Below are positions 15,183 to 23,558 of a stretch of 64,000 nt of DNA, in pieces (the first letter of the stretch is position 1; the number at the start of each line of letters is the position of its first letter). The stretch lies in assembly GCF_014643915.1 (NCBI RefSeq), contig NZ_BMKE01000003.1, positions 124,001 to 188,000 on the forward strand, read 5' to 3'. The notes under the pieces are model-generated. The model made no database searches. It was not told the DNA's origin and saw only the letters and a list, made by a program, of their open reading frames with translations. The position numbers and the translations under genes are program-made. The stretch is from Oceanisphaera marina. Its GTDB lineage: Bacteria; Pseudomonadota; Gammaproteobacteria; Enterobacterales; Aeromonadaceae.

Positions 15183-16281
15183 ATGTTTGAAGTAAACCCT
15201 GTGAATAATAAACTTAAGGAGCTGTCTGAACGGGCACAGCTTCTTAGGGGGTACCTTTGACTATGATGCCAAGAAAGAGCGTCTGGAAGAGGTAAACGCC
15301 GAGCTGGAACAGCCGGATGTATGGAATCAGCCCGAGCGTGCCCAAGCACTGGGTAAAGAAAGATCCACGCTGGAAGGCGTTGTTGGCACCCTTGAAGAGT
15401 TAGACCAGGGTATCGTCGATATTGGCGAGCTGGTTGAGCTGGCGGTGGAAGAAAACGACGAAGACACCTTTGAAGAAGCCAAGGCCGAACTCGAGGTGTG
15501 GGATAAAAAGCTGGCCGATCTGGAATTTCGCCGCATGTTTTCTGGCGAAAATGACGCCGCCGACTGTTATCTGGATCTGCAATCTGGCTCTGGTGGCACC
15601 GAAGCCCAGGACTGGTGCAGCATGGTACTGCGCATGTATTTGCGTTGGGGTGAAGCCAGCGGCTTTAAAACCGAGATTATCGAGCTGTCCGATGGCGATG
15701 TGGCCGGCGTTAAATCGGCGACCGTTAAATTCAGCGGTGAATATGCCTTTGGCTGGTTGCGCACCGAGTCTGGCGTGCACCGTTTAGTGCGCAAGTCGCC
15801 GTTCGATTCCGGCGGCCGTCGTCATACCTCCTTCTGCTCGGCTTTTGTGTATCCGGAAATTGACGACAATATCGAAATTGAAATCAATCCGTCCGACCTG
15901 CGGGTAGACACCTACCGTGCCTCGGGCGCCGGTGGTCAGCACGTTAACCGAACCGATTCGGCGGTGCGTTTGACTCACGAACCCACAGGTATAGTGGTGC
16001 AGTGCCAAAACGACAGATCCCAGCATAAAAACCGTGATCAGGCGATGAAGCAGCTGAAAGCCAAACTGTATGAGTTTGAGCTGCAAAAGCAGAATGCAGA
16101 AAAACAGGCGATGGAAGACAGCAAGTCCGACATTGGCTGGGGCAGTCAGATCCGCTCTTACGTGCTGGACGACTCGCGCATTAAAGATTTACGCACCGGG
16201 GTAGAAACAAGCAATACCCAGGCGGTACTCGACGGTGATCTGGACAAGTTTATTGTGGCCAGTCTCAAGTCCGGACTTTAA
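15183..16281 (+). CDS. prfB: Peptide chain release factor 2, expressed by +1 programmed frameshift
   Basis: Recognises UGA and UAA stop codons and releases the peptide. Translation starts at ATG 15183; after 25 codons (ending LLRGYL) an in-frame TGA at 15258-15260 interrupts. The slippery CTT TGA C and the upstream AGGGGG are the classic elements that shift ribosomes +1, after which the frame continues [12 protein letters not shown] to the end. The merged product is 365 residues, the E. coli length. The SPF codon-recognition motif (KSPFDSGG) and the GGQ catalytic motif (GAGGQHVNR) are intact. lysS follows 23 bp downstream. Confidence 0.97.
15246..15261 (+). promoter_or_regulatory. prfB autoregulatory frameshift site
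   Basis: AGGGGGTACCTTTGAC: the internal Shine-Dalgarno-like AGGGGG three bases before CTT-TGA-C. Low RF2 slows termination at the UGA and favours the +1 shift, so RF2 controls its own synthesis. Codon 26 is the same position as in E. coli. Confidence 0.95.
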
Positions 16282-16304
16282 ATCAGTTTTATACAAGGCA
16301 AATC

Positions 16305-17792
16305 ATGACAGAGCAGTTACCAGACGAAAACAAGCTGATCGCCGAGCGCCGAGCCAAGCTTGATCATATTCGTAAAGCGTGTCCGGCCAATGGCCACCCC
16401 AACGATTTTCAGCGCGAGCACCTGGCCGCCGACCTGCAAGCCGAATTTGGCGAGCAGGACAAAGAAGCCCTGGTTGAGCTGGGCAAGGTAGTCTCGGTTG
16501 CCGGCCGTATCATGGCCAAGCGCGGTCCGTTTTTGGCGCTGCAGGACATGAGCGGCCGTATTCAGGCCTATGCCACCAAAGACGCACAAAAAATCATTAA
16601 AGAGCAGTATGTTGGCCTGGATATCGGCGACATCGTCGGTGTCACCGGTGTGCTGCACAAGTCAGGCAAGGGTGACCTGTATGTGAGCATGGACCAGTTC
16701 CAGCTGCTGACCAAGGCACTGCGTCCGCTGCCGGAAAAATTCCACGGTTTGTCGGATCAGGAAACCCGCTATCGCCAGCGTTATCTGGATCTGATCACCA
16801 ATGAAGACTCGCGCCGTACGTTTCAGGTGCGCTCTCAGGTGATGGCCGCCATTCGCCAGTTCATGAACGGCCACGGCTTTATGGAAGTGGAAACGCCCAT
16901 GATGCAGGTGATTCCGGGTGGCGCGTCTGCTCGTCCGTTTATCACCCATCACAATGCGCTGGATATGGACATGTATCTGCGTATTGCGCCCGAGCTGTAC
17001 CTGAAGCGCTTGGTAGTGGGCGGTTTCGAGAAAGTATTCGAAATCAACCGTAACTTCCGTAACGAAGGCCTGTCGCCGCGTCATAACCCTGAATTCACCA
17101 TGATGGAATTCTACTGGGCCTATGCCAACTATCAGGATCTGATGGACTTCACCGAAGAGATGCTGCGCACCGTGACCACGGATGTATTGGGCAGCTCGAC
17201 CGTACAATACGGTGAAGAGACCTTCGAATTCGGTCAGCCGTTTGCGCGTATGAGCATGAAAAACTCGATTCTGGAATACAATCCGGAAGTAACGCTGGAC
17301 CAGCTGGCCACCTTTGAAGGTGCCTGTGAAGTGGCGAAAGACCTGAAAATCAAGGTCGAGAGCAGCTGGGGCCTGGGCCGCGTGATCACCGAGATCTTCG
17401 AAGAAACCGTTGAGCATCGCTTGATCCAGCCGACCTTCATTACCGAGTATCCAGCGGAAGTGTCACCGCTGGCCCGCCGTAATGATAAGGATCCCAGCAT
17501 TACCGAGCGCTTCGAGTTCTTCATTGGTGGCCGTGAGATTGCCAACGGCTTTGCCGAGTTGAATGATGCCGAAGATCAGGCGCAGCGTTTCCAGGATCAG
17601 GTCAATCAGAAAGATGCCGGTGACGACGAAGCCATGTTCTACGACGAAGACTATGTCACGGCGCTGGAGCACGGCCTGCCACCCACCGCAGGCCAGGGCA
17701 TCGGCATCGATCGCTTGGTGATGCTGCTGACCGACTCGCACACCATCCGTGATGTGATCCTGTTCCCGACGTTGCGCCCAAGCGCGAAGTAA
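16305..17792 (+). CDS. lysS: Lysyl-tRNA synthetase (class II)
   Basis: Charges tRNA-Lys. 495 residues: N-terminal OB-fold anticodon-binding domain (about 60-150), then the class II core with motif 2 in [20 protein letters not shown] and motif 3 [11 protein letters not shown] near the end. Position after prfB is conserved with E. coli and suggests co-transcription. An intrinsic terminator follows. Confidence 0.97.
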   Translation: MTEQLPDENKLIAERRAKLDHIRKACPANGHPNDFQREHLAADLQAEFGEQDKEALVELGKVVSVAGRIMAKRGPFLALQDMSGRIQAYATKDAQKIIKEQYVGLDIGDIVGVTGVLHKSGKGDLYVSMDQFQLLTKALRPLPEKFHGLSDQETRYRQRYLDLITNEDSRRTFQVRSQVMAAIRQFMNGHGFMEVETPMMQVIPGGASARPFITHHNALDMDMYLRIAPELYLKRLVVGGFEKVFEINRNFRNEGLSPRHNPEFTMMEFYWAYANYQDLMDFTEEMLRTVTTDVLGSSTVQYGEETFEFGQPFARMSMKNSILEYNPEVTLDQLATFEGACEVAKDLKIKVESSWGLGRVITEIFEETVEHRLIQPTFITEYPAEVSPLARRNDKDPSITERFEFFIGGREIANGFAELNDAEDQAQRFQDQVNQKDAGDDEAMFYDEDYVTALEHGLPPTAGQGIGIDRLVMLLTDSHTIRDVILFPTLRPSAK

Positions 17793-17825
17793 GCGCCTCC
17801 CCAAACGGGGAGAGCTGCGTAATAA

Positions 17826-17853
17826 ACAAAGCCGACCCTGGGGTCGGCTTTGT
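17826..17853 (+). terminator. Intrinsic terminator after lysS
   Basis: ACAAAGCCGACCC faces GGGTCGGCTTTGT with a very short loop, then TTGTG. The T tract is imperfect but the stem is long and GC-rich. Confidence 0.8.
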
Positions 17854-17936
17854 TGTGTCTGGCTGGTGTTCTGTTTTTCCGTCATCCAGACGTTCGTCAG
17901 GATCTCGATTTTGGCTCGGCACTCGGCGTTAACAAA

Positions 17937-17965
17937 TGTAGCCGCCAGCTAAAGCGGCGGCTACA
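17937..17965. repeat. REP-like palindrome with GCTAAAGC core, copy 1
   Basis: TGTAGCCGCC and GGCGGCTACA are perfect inverted arms around AGCTAAAGC. Similar palindromes with a TAAAGC loop occur at 21362-21389 and 30081-30106, forming a small dispersed family in this genome. Confidence 0.65.
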
Positions 17966-17986
17966 AAAAACGAGTTGCTCTTTTGC

Positions 17987-19390
17987 TTATCCTTTCCAGT
18001 CCTTACTGCTGATCAGCTTGTCGGTGACCTGGTTGACCGCCTTTTTGGTGCGCTCCACTATGTCGTCGATCTCGTCTTTGTTCACCACCAGCGGCGGGGC
18101 GAAGCCGAGAATATCGCCGTGGGGCATGGCGCGGGCGATCAGGCCCTGCTCCAGACAGGCGGCAGCTATTTGCGGGCCCACCTTGAGCGCGGGATCAAAG
18201 TGCGTGCGTTCGGCCTTGTTGCTGGAAAACTCCAGCGCATGCAGCAGACCCACGCCGCGGCTTTCGCCCACCAGCGGATGTTCGGCAAAGGTCTCGTTCA
18301 TGCGTTGCTGCAAATAGGCACCGGTATCGCGGGCGTTCTCGGTGAGATTCTCGCGGGCAATAATATCCAGATTACACAAGGCCGCCGCCGCACCCATGGG
18401 GTGGCCGGAATAGGTATAACCGTGGCCGATGGCGCCCCAGTCATCCGTGCCCTGCTCCAGCACCTGCCACACCTTATCGCCGACGATCACGCCTGATAAA
18501 GGCTGATAGGCCGAGGTTAACCCCTTGGCGATGGTCATCAGATCCGGCTTCATGTCGTAGTGAGTCGAGCCGAAGTCTGACCCCAGTCGGCCGAAGCCAC
18601 ACACCACCTCATCGGCAATCAACAGAATGTCGTACTTGTCGAGCACCTGCTTGATTTCGCTCCAGTAGCCTTCGGGCGGCGGCACTATGCCACCGGTGCC
18701 CAGTACCGGCTCACCGATCATGGCGGCCACCGTGTCCGGCCCTTCCGCCAGGATCATCTTTTCCAGCTCGGCGGCGCAGTAGCGCGAGAATTCCGCCTCG
18801 CTCATGTTGTTGTCGGGGCGGCGGTAATACACGGGGGCTATCGTGTGCTTGATGCGTTCCAGCGGCAGATCGAAATGGGCATGAAACAGCGGCAGCCCGG
18901 TCATAGAGCCGGAGGCGATGCTGGAACCGTGATAGCCGCGATCCCGGGAGATGATCTTCTTCTTCTGTGGGCGGCCGAGTACGTTGTTGTAGTACCAGAC
19001 CAGTTTCAGCTGGGTTTCGTTGGCATCACTGCCCGACATGCCGTAATACACCTTGCTCATGCCGGCGGGGGCCATTTTGATGATGCGATCCGACAGCTCG
19101 ATCAGCGCCTCGTTAGTGTGGCCAACGTAGGTGTGATAGTAGGCCAGCTTTTTCGCCTGCTCGTAAATGGCCTCGGCCATCTCGACGCGGCCGTAGCCGA
19201 TGTTAACGCAATAAAGGCCGGCAAAGGCATCAATCAGCTCGATACCGGTGGAGTCGATAATGCGGATGCCCTGGGCGCCGGTAATAATGCGGCCGGGTAT
19301 TTCCCCGTGGGCATATTGCTTGAGGTGGGTCGAGGCATGAAAAACGCTGTTACGGTCTATTTCCAATAACTTTTTAGTATCCAGAGTCAT
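17987..19390 (-). CDS. doeD: Class III aminotransferase, likely L-2,4-diaminobutyrate transaminase (DoeD-like)
   Basis: PLP-dependent omega-aminotransferase of 467 residues from the ATG at 19390 (GGAG 7 bp before). The PLP site is complete: SGSDANETQ phosphate loop, DRGYHGSS, the Asp in ADEVVCGFGRLG, and the Schiff-base lysine in TIAKGLTSAYQPLS. In the ectoine pathway DoeD moves the amino group of diaminobutyrate to give aspartate semialdehyde. The assignment rests on its neighbours, doeC-, doeX- and doeA-like genes on the same strand; by sequence alone it could also be a GABA or beta-alanine transaminase. A gap of 235 bp separates it from doeC. Confidence 0.72.
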   Translation of the reverse strand: MTLDTKKLLEIDRNSVFHASTHLKQYAHGEIPGRIITGAQGIRIIDSTGIELIDAFAGLYCVNIGYGRVEMAEAIYEQAKKLAYYHTYVGHTNEALIELSDRIIKMAPAGMSKVYYGMSGSDANETQLKLVWYYNNVLGRPQKKKIISRDRGYHGSSIASGSMTGLPLFHAHFDLPLERIKHTIAPVYYRRPDNNMSEAEFSRYCAAELEKMILAEGPDTVAAMIGEPVLGTGGIVPPPEGYWSEIKQVLDKYDILLIADEVVCGFGRLGSDFGSTHYDMKPDLMTIAKGLTSAYQPLSGVIVGDKVWQVLEQGTDDWGAIGHGYTYSGHPMGAAAALCNLDIIARENLTENARDTGAYLQQRMNETFAEHPLVGESRGVGLLHALEFSSNKAERTHFDPALKVGPQIAAACLEQGLIARAMPHGDILGFAPPLVVNKDEIDDIVERTKKAVNQVTDKLISSKDWKG

Positions 19391-19623
19391 GATGCTCTCC
19401 TTAAGTTTCATGATGCTAAATGACAATAATTTGTTCTTAAAGACCAAGAGCTCCTTTGCAACGGAATCCACAGAACCCACGGAAAAATGAAGATGAGATA
19501 AGGTCGAAAAATTCTTGTGAGTTAGACCTTACAAATCATGATCCTTTTTCGTCTTTGCTATGGTTATTCGCCCATGCGTTCCGTATTCCTTGCTGTAAAG
19601 AGCTGTGGCAAAACCAAGTTCCT

Positions 19624-19637
19624 CTTCACCCTTCACG
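19624..19637 (-). repeat. GTGAAGR repeat overlapping the end of doeC
   Basis: Read on the gene strand, GCGTGAAGGGTGAAGAGG begins inside the last codons of doeC; the first GTGAAGG encodes part of the terminal MREG and the next supplies the TGA stop. The same GCGTGAAGGGTGAAG follows nadB. Confidence 0.6.
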
Positions 19638-21137
19638 CATTAAGCCACCCAGGCAGTAGTATTTAAGCTGGCTGTATTCGTCGAAACCGTGGCGGCTGCC
19701 TTCGCGGCCGAGGCCGGATTGCTTGACCCCGCCAAAGGGAATGCCGTGGCCGGTCATTTTCACCGAGTTCACCGACACCATGCCGAACTCCAGCCCGTGC
19801 AACAGTTGCCAGATGGCGCGAATATCGTGGCCATAAATATAGGCGGCCAGACCATATTCGGTGTCGTTGGCCTGAGCAATCAGGCTGGGCAAATCGTTGT
19901 AGGGCAGCACACCGGCCACGGGGCAAAAGTTCTCTTCGCGAAACACCTTCATCTGCGGCGTAATATCCGCCAGCAGGGTGGGCATGAAGAAATTGGTGCC
20001 CGGGGCTTGCTGCTGGCTACCGGCAATCAGTCGCGCGCCTTTGGCGAGTGCGTCATCCACCAGTTCTTGTGCCTTGTCCACGGCCTGGCGGAAGATCAGC
20101 GGGCCCATGGTCACGTCTTTATCGAAGCCGTTGCCCACCTTGATCTGTGCCATTTCCTCGGCAAAGGCCTGCAAAAAGGCTTCGTACTGGGTATAGGGCA
20201 CGAAGATGCGGTTGGCGGCCAGGCAGTCTTGCCCCGCCGTCTGAAACTTGGCAGCCACCGCCGCCTTGGCCGCGGCGGTAATGTCCATGTCGGGCAACAC
20301 AATAAAAGGCGCATTGCCGCCCAGTTCCATCGAGCATTTCTTGACCGTGCTGGCCGCTTGCTCCAGCAACACTTTGCCAACCCGGGTAGAGCCGGTAAAC
20401 GACAGGGCGCGGACCTTGTCGGATTTACACAGTACGCTACCAATTTCGCTGCCCTTGCCGGTCACCACGTTATAGACACCGGCCGGAAAACCGGCCCGCT
20501 CGGCCAGCTCCGCCAGTGCCAGTGCGGAGAAGGGCGTTTCGCTGGCGGGTTTGATCAGCACGGTGCAGCCTATTGCCAGCGCCGCCGCGGCTTTGCGGGT
20601 GATCATGGCATGCGGAAAGTTCCAGGGCGTGATCAGTGCCGCCACGCCTATTGGCTCGCGAAGGGTGGCCAACTGGGCGTTGGGAATGTGGCTGGGAATT
20701 GTATCGCCATAGGCGCGGCGCGCTTCTTCTGCAAACCAGCGCACAAACGAGGCGCCATAGTCTATTTCGCCACGGGCATCATTCAGCGACTTGCCTTGTT
20801 CCAGTACCATCAGAGTGGCCAGGTCTTCCTTGTTTTCCAGTATCAGGTCGTGCCAGCGCATCAGGATGGCGGCGCGCTCGTCGGCCATTAGCTTGCGCCA
20901 GGGGCCAAAGGCGGCATCGGCGGCGGCGATGGCCTGCTCGATCTGTGCTGGATCAAGCTGGGTGCAATGGCCAATCACATCATCGGTGGCCGGATTAAAG
21001 ACGGTAATGTCTTGCGAGCCATGCACCCACTTACCATTGATGTACGCCAGTTCGCGCACCAGGCGGGCATCGCTGAGATACGGCATGATGGCGTCGGTCA
21101 CTTTGCTGTTGACCACTGACTGAAGTTGAAGACTCAT
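19626..21137 (-). CDS. doeC: NAD(P)-dependent aldehyde dehydrogenase, succinate/aspartate-semialdehyde type (DoeC-like)
   Basis: 503-residue aldehyde dehydrogenase. It has the cofactor-binding PWNFPHAMITRK and FTGSTRVGK, the general-base Glu in MELGGNAPFIV and the catalytic Cys in TAGQDCLAANR (about 302). The fold group includes GabD; with a doeA-like gene nearby, oxidation of aspartate semialdehyde to aspartate is the better guess. The C-terminal residues after SQLKYYCLGGL lie in a GTGAAGR repeat, so the terminus may have been re-made by repeat insertion. The region upstream (21138-21430) carries the promoter and a REP-like palindrome. Confidence 0.75.
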   Translation of the reverse strand: MSLQLQSVVNSKVTDAIMPYLSDARLVRELAYINGKWVHGSQDITVFNPATDDVIGHCTQLDPAQIEQAIAAADAAFGPWRKLMADERAAILMRWHDLILENKEDLATLMVLEQGKSLNDARGEIDYGASFVRWFAEEARRAYGDTIPSHIPNAQLATLREPIGVAALITPWNFPHAMITRKAAAALAIGCTVLIKPASETPFSALALAELAERAGFPAGVYNVVTGKGSEIGSVLCKSDKVRALSFTGSTRVGKVLLEQAASTVKKCSMELGGNAPFIVLPDMDITAAAKAAVAAKFQTAGQDCLAANRIFVPYTQYEAFLQAFAEEMAQIKVGNGFDKDVTMGPLIFRQAVDKAQELVDDALAKGARLIAGSQQQAPGTNFFMPTLLADITPQMKVFREENFCPVAGVLPYNDLPSLIAQANDTEYGLAAYIYGHDIRAIWQLLHGLEFGMVSVNSVKMTGHGIPFGGVKQSGLGREGSRHGFDEYSQLKYYCLGGLMREG

Positions 21138-21349
21138 AAGCGCACCTCTTTATCCTTTTATGGGGCGAGAGAGCAGCAAGCATCTGCTTGATAGCTGCTA
21201 TACCTTGAGTCTAGTGAGTTGGGGCCAGGTTACTTTTTGTAAGCACGCGCAAAGGTGACGGTTTTTTCTGTTTGTGTGCGGTTAACAGAAGGTTTTTTCT
21301 GTTGGCTGTAAATAGGTGTATCGAGGCTGCGGGATGTTATTCAAACCCT

Positions 21350-21389
21350 CCTGCTAACGCAGGACCGGCAGCTAAAGCGCCGGACTACA
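21350..21389. repeat. REP-like palindrome with GCTAAAGC core, copy 2
   Basis: Two adjoining hairpins, CCTGC-TAAC-GCAGG and CCGGC-AGCTAAAGC-GCCGG, then ACTACA. Member of the same family as 17937-17965. It lies between doeX and doeC and may limit read-through. Confidence 0.55.
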
Positions 21390-21430
21390 GGGCGGTGGGT
21401 TTGGCTTGGCGCCGGGCGCTCGGTGCGGTT

Positions 21431-21901
21431 TTAAGGTGTCTCGGATATTCTGGGCGTGGTGGTCTGTTTGATGGTCTTGGTGACTATGTAGGTAAAGTAT
21501 TTGTCTATGCCCAGCTCCGATGCCAGCCAGCTGTCGACCAGGCGCTGATATTGATCGATACCCTCGCATAGCACCCGAAGAACATAATCCACGCCGCCGC
21601 CGGTAGCGTAGCAGTCCGCGACCTGATCGCACTCGGCCATGGCGTGCTCAAAGCGCTGCATGCTGCTGGCGCTATGGCTGTTCAGGCTGACTTCAACCAA
21701 TACCGAGGTTTGTTTACCGAGCACCTGGCTGTTGATGCGCGCGCCATAGCCTTCAATGATACCGGCTTGTTCCAGGCGCTTTACCCGCTCCCAGCAGGGA
21801 CTGACCGACAGGTTGATGGCCTCGGCCAGTCCTGTTTTGGTGATGCGACCCTGAGTCTGCAAAATCTGTAAAATCTGAATGTCGTATCTGTCCAGGCGCA
21901 T
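21431..21901 (-). CDS. doeX: Lrp/AsnC family regulator (DoeX-like)
   Basis: 156-residue transcription factor. The N-terminal winged helix reads GRITKTGLAEAINLSVSPCWERVKRLEQAG (about 19-48); the C-terminal RAM ligand-binding domain starts near 68 with VLVEVSLNSHS. Lrp-type regulators of ectoine breakdown (DoeX/AsnC) respond to the DoeA product and control the doe genes. It lies 22 bp after doeA in the same direction, so the two are very likely co-transcribed. Direct targets cannot be read from sequence. Confidence 0.82.
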   Translation of the reverse strand: MRLDRYDIQILQILQTQGRITKTGLAEAINLSVSPCWERVKRLEQAGIIEGYGARINSQVLGKQTSVLVEVSLNSHSASSMQRFEHAMAECDQVADCYATGGGVDYVLRVLCEGIDQYQRLVDSWLASELGIDKYFTYIVTKTIKQTTTPRISETP

Positions 21902-21923
21902 AGATGGGCTTCCTTTTGCCAGG

Positions 21924-23111
21924 CTATTTTTTTACAAACAAGTGTCGTGGATAGTTGCTGAGGGTTTCCACTCCGGTTTTGGTAATCACGATACTCTCTG
22001 TGGTTTCCATACCCCAGTCATCCAGCCACAGGCCGGGCATAAAGTGAAAGGTCATGCCGGGCTTCAGTATGGTTTGATCGGTATTACGCAGACTCATGGT
22101 GCGCTCGCCCCAGTCTGGTGGATAGCTCAGGCCGATGGGGTAACCGCAGCGCGCGCCTTCCCGGTTAAAGCCGTATTTGGCCAGGGTGGCGTTGAGGGCA
22201 TTGGCAATATCGGCACAACGATTGCCGGGTTTGGCGGCTTCCAGTCCGGCTTCCAGCCCGGCATTGAGTGCCTCGTCGGCACGTAAAAAATCGTCTGTGG
22301 GTTGCCCAAGATAAATAGTGCGCGACAGCACGCAATGATAACGGCGATGACAACCCGCCAATTCCAGAAAAGTCCCCTCGTTCTGGTTAATCGGTCGGTC
22401 GTCCCAGGTGAGATGGGGCGCCGAGGCGTCTTTGCCCGAGGGAAGCATGGGCACTATGGCCGGATAATCTCCATATTGGCCGTTATGCCCTGTCATGGCC
22501 ACGCGATACACCTCGGCCACCAGCAGGTTTTTGGGTAAGCCCGGCTCTATCATATCGAACGCGGCCTGGTGCATGTTTTCGACGATACGTGCCGCAACCC
22601 GCATATAACGCAGCTCGGTTTCAGACTTGATGGCCCGGCACCAGTTAACCAGGCTGGTAGCATCCACCAGCTCGGCATCGGGCAGGTTGTCTCGCAGTGA
22701 AAAATACGCCTTGGGGCTGAAATAGTAGTTATCCATCTCAACGCCGATATTGCCATAGGCCCAGTCGCGGGGTTTCAGCTCCTGATTGGCCAGGTATTCC
22801 ATGGCATGCAGCAGCGGGTTCATCACGTAGTAGTCGGGGTACCAGGTAATGTTCTCTTCCTGCAAATATACGGTGCGTTTGGCACCGTAAGAATCCATGT
22901 GTCGACCAAACCAGAGCGGTTCGCCCGTTGGGCCGACCACCACTACCTGAGGGGTATAAAACGACCAGCCATCGTAGCCGGTCAGCCAGGCCATGTTGGA
23001 AGGGTCGTGCAGGATAAGCGTTTGAATGTTTTTTCGCGCCATGGCGGATCTCACCTTGGTCAGGCGCTGGCGGTACTCTTTGGTAGAGAAGCTGGGAAGG
23101 TGTTTTTGCAT
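21924..23111 (-). CDS. doeA: M24-family hydrolase, ectoine hydrolase DoeA-like
   Basis: Creatinase/aminopeptidase-P fold enzyme of 395 residues, started at the ATG at 23111 because GAGG lies 7 bp upstream; the frame is open to 23156. Segments such as DPSNMAWLTGYDGWSFY, IGVEMDNYYFS, GDYPAIVPMLPSG, ASAPHLTWDD, GYPIGLSYPPDWGERTMSLR and TFHFMPGLW match DoeA of Halomonas, which opens the ectoine ring to N-acetyl-diaminobutyrate. doeB, which would remove the acetyl group, is not in the window. It is divergent from a symporter gene across 447 bp. Confidence 0.83.
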   Translation of the reverse strand: MQKHLPSFSTKEYRQRLTKVRSAMARKNIQTLILHDPSNMAWLTGYDGWSFYTPQVVVVGPTGEPLWFGRHMDSYGAKRTVYLQEENITWYPDYYVMNPLLHAMEYLANQELKPRDWAYGNIGVEMDNYYFSPKAYFSLRDNLPDAELVDATSLVNWCRAIKSETELRYMRVAARIVENMHQAAFDMIEPGLPKNLLVAEVYRVAMTGHNGQYGDYPAIVPMLPSGKDASAPHLTWDDRPINQNEGTFLELAGCHRRYHCVLSRTIYLGQPTDDFLRADEALNAGLEAGLEAAKPGNRCADIANALNATLAKYGFNREGARCGYPIGLSYPPDWGERTMSLRNTDQTILKPGMTFHFMPGLWLDDWGMETTESIVITKTGVETLSNYPRHLFVKK

Positions 23112-23398
23112 ATCACGCCTCGCTGTTGACGGAGAGTCGAGCCCGAACTTCGACACGCTGCGCCGGCACGGGATGCGATGGGGAGTCGTGGGCGGCGATG
23201 CTGTTCATGCCCAAGCGGAAACCATTCTTTCTGTCAGCATAGCAATGAACTCAATCTGTGCTGCAAAGTCGTTGTTTATATCGACGAATTTCAGGGTGAT
23301 AGTTACAGGTAATCCGACTGGCTATCACCCCAATATGTAAACAGATGATCTCGTTATGGATTCTTTTGGAGCATTTATCACGTGAAGTGAGACAAATA

Positions 23399-23418
23399 TT
23401 TGTGATTTTGTTCACGGA
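23399..23418. promoter_or_regulatory. CRP-type site upstream of the DAACS symporter
   Basis: TGTGATTTTGTTCACG at 23401-23416 differs from TGTGA-N6-TCACA in the last position only. It lies 143 bp before the symporter ATG and about 290 bp from the doeA start. The remaining doeA-symporter gap holds no ORF that I trust. Carbon-source control of the symporter is a reasonable inference. Confidence 0.6.
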
Positions 23419-23558
23419 GTAATCGTTTGTAGTGGTTGTGGGGTTGCCGAACTGTTTTTTAAATGTAAAATCCCGCCTCTAGTAAAATACCCAGTTTACT
23501 TTGCTGCCTAAGTAATAGATGGCAGCCTAATTATTTTGCTCACATTGAGGATTACACC

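Noticed and set aside
19689-20891. 400-codon open frame antisense to doeC
   Set aside because: Composition and residues (His/Gln/Arg-rich, no domain) are those of a shadow of a GC-rich gene; doeC has full catalytic motifs.
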